Source: Bacillota bacterium (lineage in GTDB: Bacteria; Bacillota; UBA4882; UBA8346). From it: a stretch of 12,517 nucleotides of DNA. The stretch spans positions 1 to 12,517 of the forward strand of contig DNPQ01000343.1 in assembly GCA_003501335.1 (NCBI GenBank), in the 5' to 3' direction. Position numbers and translations under genes: made by a program. The notes under the pieces are model-generated. The model was not told where the DNA came from. It made no database searches and was given only the letters and a program-made list of their open reading frames with translations. This document shows positions 7,441 to 12,517 of the stretch, piece after piece (position 1 is the stretch's first letter; every line of letters begins with the position of its first letter).

Positions 7441-7492
7441 TTATTATAAAAATAACTGATGATGACCTTTAGGAAGCTTTATTATAAAATAA
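7441..7492. repeat. Twin AT-rich direct repeats upstream of the peptidase gene
   Basis: TTATTATAAAAATAA (7441-7455) and TTATTATAAAATAA (7479-7492) differ by one base and lie 38 bp apart. On the minus strand each contains TATAAT, so one or both may serve as the -10 of the peptidase gene, although neither has a good -35 at 16-18 bp. Confidence 0.35.
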
Positions 7493-7552
7493 AAGCGGAT
7501 TGAAGGTAATTTTTTGCAGAAAGTTACGGTGTACTAAGACCGGAAAGAGAAT

Positions 7553-8263
7553 CTAATTGATTTTGATAAATGCCGCCTTCGATTGCTTCTCTTTTGGGAC
7601 AACCGGGTTTTTAGGGAGGCTAAATAGATATTTGGTAATTTGATCTTGAAAATCCAGGGGGGTATGTGAAAAATCCAGGGTGATCCGGCTTTTACCTCCA
7701 TCCTTCCAAATCCCGGTAATGGTCCCCATCAACAGCAGCGGACTTGGACTGGTAGGTAAAGTAAGCCGAAACGAAATACCCAAACCAATTTCTAATGCCG
7801 AATCGGATTTTATGGACACCATTAAACCGGTCGATGTTAAATGAATCACGACACCGCCCTTGATCTCTTTCTCATCCAAAAAATAACTAAAGGGCAAGTT
7901 CTGATTCAATTCGGGTCTCCGGTCACTAATTTCTGAAGAAGCGAAAGGGATGCTTACAATCAGTTGCGGCGAATCATCTCCCCGAACCTTGATGAACTTG
8001 CTGTAAAAAATGTATTCCTTTTCAGGCAAAGGCCCGATGGTTCCGGGATGAACCTCTTCACCGCAAACGACTTTTACCTCTGCATCAACATGAACTTGGT
8101 TAAAAATACCCTCTTGCTGCGACAAAGTAAAGATTAAATATTTATCATCCATCTGCAGGACAGTCGCCTTAATAATAATTTTATTGCCATAATAATTAAC
8201 CAACTCTATCCTTACTTCTTTACCCTGGCACAAAATTTCAGATACGGGTATTTTGTCATTCAT
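7553..8263 (-). CDS. PilZ-domain (YcgR/YpfA-like) protein with degenerate c-di-GMP motif
   Basis: A 236-aa cytosolic protein with the two-domain build of YcgR-type flagellar brakes. The N-terminal beta-barrel (about 8-105) is followed by a PilZ barrel (about 112-215). The link begins SDRRPELNQNLPF, where c-di-GMP binders have RxxxR; only Arg115-Arg116 remain. The second signature, normally D/N-x-S-x-x-G, reads HLTSTG (141-146), so both the Asp/Asn and the Ser are replaced. The tail LDFSHTPLDFQDQITKYLFSL has the usual PilZ ending. It is therefore likely to be a PilZ-fold protein that binds c-di-GMP weakly or not at all, or a protein-interaction adaptor. The ATG at 8263 follows AAGGGGGAATAATC, a good ribosome site. 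It lies 68 bp downstream of the OYE gene on the same strand. No flagellar or pilus genes are in view to suggest a partner. Confidence 0.8.
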   Translation of the reverse strand: MNDKIPVSEILCQGKEVRIELVNYYGNKIIIKATVLQMDDKYLIFTLSQQEGIFNQVHVDAEVKVVCGEEVHPGTIGPLPEKEYIFYSKFIKVRGDDSPQLIVSIPFASSEISDRRPELNQNLPFSYFLDEKEIKGGVVIHLTSTGLMVSIKSDSALEIGLGISFRLTLPTSPSPLLLMGTITGIWKDGGKSRITLDFSHTPLDFQDQITKYLFSLPKNPVVPKEKQSKAAFIKIN

Positions 8264-8292
8264 GATTATTCCCCCTTATCTAACATTCGGCC

Positions 8293-8332
8293 AAAATGAT
8301 AGAACTCTTTAATAAAAAATAGGTATCATTTT
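8293..8332. repeat. 9-bp AT-rich inverted repeat between the OYE and PilZ genes
   Basis: AAAATGATA (8293-8301) and TATCATTTT (8324-8332) are perfect inverted arms around a 22-nt loop, starting at the last base of the OYE stop codon. The stem is nearly all A/T, so it would be a weak terminator or attenuator at best. Confidence 0.3.
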
Positions 8333-9342
8333 TATCCCTGCCTCAAACTTTCAATCGCCCGCCGAGCCCAATCGGAATCGCTGAATACTGCCCGGCCAAC
8401 CCCGATTAAGTCGGCTTTTCCTTCAGCCAGCATCTTTTGGGCTGCCTGGACTTCAATAATTCCACCGGTCAGAATGACTGGCAAGGATACCACTTTTTTA
8501 ACAGCCTCCGTGAGTGAGGCAAAATATCCTTGGTTTTCTGGCCCATAAGTGAGGCCGGGTACGTTATATCCTGAGAAGCCGCCTGAAATATCCAAGATAT
8601 CGAGACCGGTCTTTTCAAATTCTTGGGCTGCAATCTGACTATCTTCGATAGTACTCCCTCCATTCATAAAATCGGAAGCTCCCAGCCTGAGTAATACCAT
8701 GGAATCATCTCCTACGGACTTTCGGACTGCCGCTATTACTTTTTGATGAATCCGGATCCGGTCTTCTACGGTTCCGCCATATTGATCGCTCCGCCGGTTG
8801 GTCAGCGGCGAAAAGAATTGGTTTAACAAATATCCATGGGCGGAATGGATTTCCACCCCGTCAAAGCCCGCCGTTTTCGCCCGCCGGGCCGCATCGGCAA
8901 AAGCAGTAACCAAGTTCTCTATCTCTTCCGGTGTCAGCTCACGAGGAGTTGATCCTAAACGTGGATTAGCCACTGCTGAAGGGCCTACAGGGATTACACC
9001 GGTAATTTCTTCTTTGGTGGCGCTCCCGGCATGATTCATTTGGATGATACATTGCGATCCATTCTCATGAATCACTTTTGCCAATTCTTGCAGACCTTCA
9101 ATAACCGAGTCATCGGCAATTGAAAGTTGATTGGGACTGGCCTTTCCCTCCTGGTGAATATAACTATGTTCAATAATAATGAGTGAAAAGTAGCCACCGG
9201 CTGATTTTTCCCTATAATAATCCAGAAGCGCCTGGCTTACTTTACCGTCGGGTTTTGCTTTTGCCGTCGCCATCGGCGGCATGATCAATCGATTCTTGAG
9301 CCTGGTGGATTTAATTTGAAGTGGATCTAATAAAGAATGCAT
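8332..9342 (-). CDS. NADH:flavin oxidoreductase, old yellow enzyme family (YqjM-like)
   Basis: Predicted 336-aa FMN-binding TIM barrel, the usual length for the short YqjM/OYE class. These enzymes use NAD(P)H to reduce activated C=C bonds in enones, quinones and some nitro compounds. Visible motifs: LKNRLIMPPMAT at the N-terminus (FMN contacts), QMNHAG (101-106), and the substrate-binding pair His166/His169 in EIHSAHGYLLNQFFSP. These are followed by TNRRSDQYGGTVEDR (the family usually has ENR) and the phosphate-binding end ILTGG...IGVGRA. No second NAD- or Fe-S-binding domain is present, so it is not a 2,4-dienoyl-CoA reductase. ATG 9342 has GGGAGG seven bases upstream. Its start overlaps the stop of a short frame (TAATG), a coupling arrangement discussed separately. 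Together with the downstream flavin reductases it suggests a role in electrophile or quinone detoxification. Confidence 0.94.
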   Translation of the reverse strand: MHSLLDPLQIKSTRLKNRLIMPPMATAKAKPDGKVSQALLDYYREKSAGGYFSLIIIEHSYIHQEGKASPNQLSIADDSVIEGLQELAKVIHENGSQCIIQMNHAGSATKEEITGVIPVGPSAVANPRLGSTPRELTPEEIENLVTAFADAARRAKTAGFDGVEIHSAHGYLLNQFFSPLTNRRSDQYGGTVEDRIRIHQKVIAAVRKSVGDDSMVLLRLGASDFMNGGSTIEDSQIAAQEFEKTGLDILDISGGFSGYNVPGLTYGPENQGYFASLTEAVKKVVSLPVILTGGIIEVQAAQKMLAEGKADLIGVGRAVFSDSDWARRAIESLRQG

Positions 9343-9449
9343 TATTGGGCCTCCCGACCTAATTTATTTTCTTTACACAAATCTGCTATCATCTTCCGTA
9401 AAAACTTACCTGCATACTCCGCTTTGCCATGAAAAGTATTTTTCCGACT
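9342..9449 (-). pseudogene. Short open frame ending at the OYE start, possible C-terminal gene remnant
   Basis: Thirty-five codons are open between an in-frame TGA (9450-9452) and a TAA that overlaps the OYE ATG as TAATG. The peptide contains HGKAEYAGKFLRKMIADLC followed by KENKLGREAQ, an amphipathic helix that looks like a genuine protein C-terminus. There is no suitable start codon or ribosome site. It may be the tail of a lost gene that was translationally coupled to the OYE gene. I could not assign a family. Confidence 0.3.
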
Positions 9450-9470
9450 TCAACCGATGCGCGTTTTTCG

Positions 9471-9827
9471 CTAGTTCCGATGTTCTACATACTCAACAAT
9501 TGTGCCATCTAAATGTCTTACAGTCATATTGATCCCAGTAGGAACTTCCCGTAAATCCCTAACGATCGTGGCGCCGTTTTTTAATAAGAAATCCTTATAC
9601 TCATGAATGGAATCTACTAAAAAGGTGGCCTTTGTATCGATAAAGGGTTTTAAAGCTTCATCTGAACCGGCCAAAATTAATAGATTACCAACTTGCGCTA
9701 AAACCAAATTTACTTGCTTATAATCAAATCTCAAACTGCATGGAAGAACCAGAAGTTTCTCATAAAAAGAAACGGCTTCATCGATATCATGGACATAGAT
9801 CCGGCTTAAAACTTGCTTTACGTTCAT
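9471..9827 (-). CDS. VOC superfamily (glyoxalase/bleomycin-resistance fold) protein
   Basis: A 118-aa single-domain protein of the vicinal oxygen chelate fold, with two beta-alpha-beta-beta-beta modules. The first starts with LSRIYVHDIDEAVSFYEKLL and the second with TFLVDSIHEYKDFLLKNGA. It ends with VRHLDGTIVEYVEH, which supplies the usual Glu near the C-terminus. The metal ligands are not all evident, so it may be a binding or resistance protein rather than an enzyme; the substrate is unknown. The start is ATG 9827, with CGGAGGG five bases upstream. The open frame extends 32 codons further upstream, but that part has no ribosome site, resembles no VOC sequence and overlaps nitroreductase debris. 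It lies downstream of the decayed nitroreductases in the same direction, with about 90 bp between. Confidence 0.85.
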   Translation of the reverse strand: MNVKQVLSRIYVHDIDEAVSFYEKLLVLPCSLRFDYKQVNLVLAQVGNLLILAGSDEALKPFIDTKATFLVDSIHEYKDFLLKNGATIVRDLREVPTGINMTVRHLDGTIVEYVEHRN

Positions 9828-9916
9828 ATAGCCCTCCGAAAATTTGTTATCTACATTATTAGAGCCGATCGTCAGCAAATTTTTAAGGCGTAAAAGTCTG
9901 TAACAGTTAAATGATT

Positions 9917-10157
9917 TTACCACTAATTGGTATGCAGTCGCGTTGGATTAAAGCGATCAACCCCTTCTTTTTCTTCAGCAGCATATCCCTGCGATAAAAC
10001 CGCTAAAGGAATAATGTTTTCCGGTTCGTTTAAGATTCCGTGAAATAAAATTATTATAGAGGCTCTGTGATGCATCTTTGATTTCTATTTCAACAAGACT
10101 TTTATCCGAAATTGGACAAACAGCCATCCCATCATTATTTTCCGTATGCACATGCAC
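9917..10157 (-). pseudogene. Shredded nitroreductase remnant (C-terminal part)
   Basis: From about 10042 to 9926 one frame reads HGILNEPENIIPLAVLSQGY and then AAEEKEGVDRFNPTRLHTN, which is the characteristic C-terminus of an FMN-dependent nitroreductase. It ends at TAG (9923-9925), followed in frame by TGG TAA. Family members commonly end in HxNxW, so the TAG probably replaces a sense codon. Further upstream, in a different frame, AVCPISDKSLVEIEIKDASQ (from about 10124) aligns loosely with the CVCSISGESLVHKVQKN segment of the neighbouring nitroreductase remnant. The central helix between these parts is missing. The gene is thus broken by a frameshift, an internal deletion and a stop. No start region can be found. 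Confidence 0.6.
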
Positions 10158-10304
10158 ACTTTCAGATGTGGGACTGGCTGATGAGGTTAACTACTGAGAT
10201 AATACCTATAACGATGCCTGCTATGTTATTTCCCTTTTTATCTGATATCGCCGATACTTCGGATATCAAGATGCTATCCATATTTTGTGAATTTATCCTC
10301 GATA
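10158..10304 (-). other. Unassigned debris between nitroreductase remnants
   Basis: No gene can be supported here. One frame (10162-10281, minus strand, 39 codons from an ATG without a good ribosome site) encodes a hydrophobic stretch with NNIAGIVIGIISVVNLI. It could be a small membrane peptide or chance. The plus-strand frame crossing this region has no ribosome site and shows no family features. Confidence 0.25.
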
Positions 10305-10617
10305 TTAATCGTCCGCAAGAAGTTTTATGACCTCATTGGCTGCAGCCCCTTGGGGATATCCCAAAAGCGTAAATGTCACCAGCTCTATGGTAGGTATTAT
10401 CCAGGCTCAATACTTCTTTTGCGGCTAGAACGTCAAAAACTCCGATCCGGCAAGTTTCCAAATCCAGAGCAGTGGCCGCTAAAATAATGTGATCCATCAC
10501 AATGTCGGCATCCACAACGGAATAATTCTTTTGGACCTTGTGTACCAAGCTTTCCCCCGAAATTGAACATACACAAAGGACATAAGGAGCTTCGCTGAAC
10601 CATTCCTTCCCTTTGGT
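10305..10617 (-). pseudogene. Nitroreductase lacking its N-terminal third, with an internal frameshift
   Basis: Immediately after the stop of the ferredoxin-nitroreductase gene, in the same frame, the sequence reads KGKEWFSEAPYVLCVCS. It continues through SVVDADIVMDHIILAATALD and LETCRIGVFDVLAAKEVLSL, the middle and C-terminal part of an FMN nitroreductase. The frame then drifts at about 10389-10395 and ends wrongly at 10333. The correct continuation, TIELVTFTLLGYPQGAAANE ending in KLLADD, is in the neighbouring frame and stops at 10305-10307. Removing one extra base would restore it. The first 60-70 residues, which carry the FMN phosphate-binding RRSxR segment, are absent and no start codon exists. 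A deletion joined this gene almost exactly to the stop codon of its upstream neighbour. It cannot make a functional enzyme. Confidence 0.75.
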
Positions 10618-11454
10618 TTAATTCCACAAAACCTTCAATTGGTCCCGATCCACCAAACGATGATAGGTAAAAAGAGGATAGCCGGCCATCAATGCACCTG
10701 CTACTATCTGATTCTCAGGAAGATTCAAAAGATTTACCAAAGGTCTATAACCACTGAAAACACAGTATTAAAAGATTCCTGCCCAACAGGTTCCCAAACC
10801 GATAGCGGGTGCAAAAAGTTCAGCGTAAGCTAAAACAAACCCGGCACTGCTTCGGCCGATATCCCCTGATTCCCGGGAACAGGTTGCAAGGATCAAATGA
10901 GGCGCCTGATGGAAGATGGGGTCCTCGCCTTTATAAAAAGCCCGAATATGGCCGGAAGCATTTTTTGATATTGTACCCCGCCCGACTGCGTTTTCTTCCT
11001 CCAACCATTTGACGGTGACTTCCGTTAGTTGATGTAATTTTTCCGGCTCACTAATGACCATGAACGATATTCCCTGCCGATTGCCGGCAGTCGGTGCAAA
11101 TCTGGCCACATCGAGCAATTGCAATAATTTTTCTTTAGAAACCGGTTCTGTACGATAATTTCGGGCTGAGCGGCGCGAACGAAGAAATTGTGAAGCCTGT
11201 TCGGCATCCCAACAAAATTCCCTTTTAATATTCACCTGGTTTTCCATAGGAGCCCGGCGATTATCCAAAGCGGCGGTCGGACAAATTGCCACACAATGTC
11301 CGCAACGGATACAGGATTCAATATTAGCGTTTTCTGCGGGTCCATAATCGCCCATCGTTATCCCATTTACAGGACAAGCAGCAGCACAAGCTGCGCATTG
11401 CACACATTTGGTTTGCTCTACTTGCAAAATTGACACCCTATCTACCATCTCCAT
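10618..11454 (-). pseudogene. Ferredoxin-nitroreductase fusion (4Fe-4S nitroreductase) interrupted by an in-frame TAA
   Basis: The N-terminus is a two-cluster ferredoxin: C-x2-C-x2-C-x3-CP at residues 17, 20, 23, 27 (TKCVQCAACAAACP) and again at 48, 51, 54, 58 (ESCIRCGHCVAICP). A nitroreductase domain follows: RSRRSARNYRTEPV, DVARFAPTAGNRQGISFMV and LFAPAIGLGTCWAGIF. The frame meets TAA at 10768-10770 (codon 229). The same frame then continues with typical family sequence (YCVFSGYRPLVNLLNLPENQ, AGALMAGYPLFTYHRL) to the natural stop at 10618. Full length would be 278 aa, as expected for the family. The product as read lacks its last 50 residues, part of the FMN and dimer region. The start is the ATG at 11454 with AAGGA eleven bases upstream; a GTG at 11436 is an alternative, and the open frame reaches 11502. 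It lies 63 bp after the iron-sulfur flavoprotein gene in the same direction, probably one operon. A nonsense mutation, base-call error or readthrough are the options. Confidence 0.82.
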
Positions 11455-11517
11455 CGTTGTGAAAATCCTTATCAGCCATGAACCATACTTCATAGCCCGC
11501 ATAGGGACGATTTTACT

Positions 11518-12105
11518 TCACGACTTTGACAAATGAGTCTTTTTTAATAACTCCGCCATGTTCCGGCCCAAAGTTTCAAATGTTTGAATCCCTTCCTCGT
11601 CTTTCTGAACATCTCCCGGTTCCAGGGACAGCGTCATGTTCCAATAACTGGACCCCGGAATGATCATTTCAGCAATACCAAAGAAAAAATTAATTGCGGA
11701 GTACGTGAAGGTTGATCCGGCCCGGCGTACCGAGACCACTGCAGCGCCTACCTTGCCCCTGAGTAAATCCCCGCCATTAGCCTTATTTACATATCCGCAG
11801 CGATCAATAAGCGCCTTCACTTCAGTTGATACATTGCTGAAATAGGTTGGGGAACCAATAATAATCCCATCGGCTTCATTGATTTTCTCAATAAAAGTAT
11901 TCATCTCATCATCTTGCCGCACACAATGTCGATCTTGCTTTTCCCAGCACCTGCCACAAGCTGAACAACCGAATACCTTCCGTCCGCCGAGTTGGACAAG
12001 TTCCGTTTCAATACCTTCCTTCTCCAATTCTTTAAAAACGATTTGAATGCTTTGGTAGGTATTTCCTTTCACACGCGGACTACCGTTAAATGCAACTACT
12101 TTCAT
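11518..12105 (-). CDS. NADPH-dependent FMN reductase / iron-sulfur flavoprotein-like protein
   Basis: A 195-aa flavodoxin-fold protein. The FMN phosphate loop is GSPRVKGNT (8-16), and a second flavin-binding loop is GSPTYFSNVS (84-93). Between them lies a compact cysteine motif C-x2-C-x2-C-x7-C at residues 47, 50, 53 and 61 (GCSACGRCWEKQDRHC). This matches the [4Fe-4S] pattern of archaeal iron-sulfur flavoproteins (Isf), so it probably passes electrons between FMN and an Fe-S cluster, perhaps to reduce quinones, oxygen species or nitro compounds. The ATG at 12105 follows AGGGGAG nine bases upstream. It is the first gene of a minus-strand run leading into the ferredoxin-nitroreductase gene. 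It is transcribed divergently from an HxlR regulator 284 bp away, which likely controls it. This is the only gene of the redox cluster that is intact. Confidence 0.9.
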   Translation of the reverse strand: MKVVAFNGSPRVKGNTYQSIQIVFKELEKEGIETELVQLGGRKVFGCSACGRCWEKQDRHCVRQDDEMNTFIEKINEADGIIIGSPTYFSNVSTEVKALIDRCGYVNKANGGDLLRGKVGAAVVSVRRAGSTFTYSAINFFFGIAEMIIPGSSYWNMTLSLEPGDVQKDEEGIQTFETLGRNMAELLKKTHLSKS

Positions 12106-12264
12106 TACCCATCACTCCCCTTACAATTTTTTTAAACGCCGGTTTGCACAATTCTTTTTAAGATGAATCGGTATAAACCGTTTTTTCTCCGAGAACGAAT
12201 CATTTATCCAATAGTCAATCGCTCAGCAAGATGCTAATATTTGCTTGCAATCTTATTCATGTGC

Positions 12265-12293
12265 TTTTCAAATATCATGGCTTTTGATATAAT
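12265..12293 (+). promoter_or_regulatory. Possible promoter of the HxlR regulator gene
   Basis: A perfect -10 TATAAT (12288-12293) lies 17 bp after TTTTCA (12265-12270), which matches four of six bases of the -35 consensus. Transcription would start near 12300, leaving a leader of about 90 nt that contains the inverted-repeat region at 12322-12345. Confidence 0.5.
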
Positions 12294-12321
12294 CATAGAT
12301 ATTACATGGGTAAAAATCAAG

Positions 12322-12345
12322 TACTCACTTTTTTGTGTCATAGTA
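12322..12345. promoter_or_regulatory. Candidate HxlR-family operator (TACT...AGTA with inner CAC/GTG repeat)
   Basis: TACT (12322-12325) and AGTA (12342-12345) are inverted arms. Inside them CACTTTTTTGTG (12326-12337) is a second inverted repeat, CAC and GTG around six T. TACT/AGTA half-sites are known for the related regulator YodB, though with shorter spacing, so the match is suggestive only. The site lies in the leader of the regulator gene, fitting autorepression. Confidence 0.35.
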
Positions 12346-12389
12346 TCCAAATGGGAACCACATTTAAACTGCAATAGGAGGTATCCATC

Positions 12390-12517
12390 ATGATCCAATT
12401 TCGAAATACCAATTATCAATGTTCGATGGAGTTAACGCTGGCGCTTATCGGTGGAAAATGGAAATCTTTGATTCTCTGGAAACTGGGTGATAGTACCCTC
12501 CGTTTCAGTGAATTAAA
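12390..12517 (+). CDS. HxlR-family (DUF24) transcriptional regulator, 5' part only
   Basis: Partial gene running off the right edge; 42 codons are visible. ELTLALIGGKWKSLILWKL followed by STLRFSEL is the signature start of the HxlR/DUF24 winged helix, small dimeric DNA-binding proteins. Cys11 (YQCSMEL) occupies the conserved N-terminal cysteine position which, in YodB, HypR and relatives, senses quinones, aldehydes or disulfide stress. AGGAGG lies six bases before the ATG at 12390. It is divergent from the iron-sulfur flavoprotein and nitroreductase genes, the usual arrangement for an HxlR regulator and its target, so redox- or electrophile-controlled expression of that operon is inferred. 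The C-terminal half, including any second cysteine, is not in the window. Confidence 0.9.
   Translation, partial: MIQFRNTNYQCSMELTLALIGGKWKSLILWKLGDSTLRFSEL

Noticed and set aside
9828..9923. Longer VOC protein starting upstream at 9923
   Set aside because: The extension has no ribosome site and is unlike VOC proteins; ATG 9827 has a clear GGAGGG at the right spacing.
10112..10330. 72-codon plus-strand frame
   Set aside because: It has no ribosome site and no family signal, and it lies over nitroreductase debris readable on the other strand.
1..12517. CRISPR arrays, tRNA or rRNA genes, prophage or intact IS elements
   Set aside because: No regularly spaced repeats, cloverleaf-like sequences, integrase or transposase genes were seen on either strand.

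Overview
The window reads as a piece of a Bacillota (Firmicutes-type) chromosome of moderate GC. The evidence is strong AAGGAGG/AGGGGG ribosome sites, TTG start codons, AT-rich intergenic DNA, and families typical of that phylum: a YhjR-like ferritin-like protein, a YdaD/YhxC-like SDR, a YqjM-like flavin reductase and an HxlR regulator. The species cannot be named from this sequence. No tRNA, rRNA, CRISPR array or intact insertion sequence was seen.

Layout. (1) 1-2292, minus strand: the 5' part of a sugar/polyol ABC transporter binding-protein gene, preceded by a ROK-family repressor gene. A perfect 37-bp palindrome lies in front of the binding-protein gene and a near copy of its core lies in front of the ROK gene. 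This suggests one regulator controls both itself and the transporter. (2) 2395-3455, minus: a short-chain dehydrogenase with its probable terminator. (3) 3812-5459, plus: a ferritin-like gene with a frameshift, a strong terminator, a clear sigma-A promoter, then a RhaT-type sugar permease whose last helix is displaced by a second frameshift. (4) 5555-9827, minus: an S9 acylaminoacyl-peptidase-type enzyme, a PilZ/YcgR-like protein with a degraded c-di-GMP motif, an old-yellow-enzyme reductase and a small glyoxalase-fold protein. (5) 9917-12105, minus: a flavin and iron-sulfur redox cluster. It starts with an intact iron-sulfur flavoprotein-like reductase, followed by a ferredoxin-nitroreductase fusion with an internal stop, a nitroreductase lacking its N-terminal third, and a C-terminal scrap of another nitroreductase. 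(6) 12390-end, plus: the start of a divergent HxlR regulator with an N-terminal cysteine, the probable controller of that cluster.

How it fits together. The right side looks like an inducible redox-stress or electrophile-response locus (HxlR sensor, flavoprotein reductases, perhaps also the OYE and VOC proteins) whose nitroreductases are decaying. The left side is a sugar-uptake locus under a ROK repressor. At least five lesions occur in about 7 kb: two frameshifts near 4160 and 5405, a stop at 10768, an N-terminal truncation plus frameshift at 10305-10617, and a shredded remnant at 9917-10157. Either the region is genuinely decaying or the assembly contains indel errors. The truncation at 10618 and the stops at 10768 and 9923 are not indels, which favours real decay at least there.
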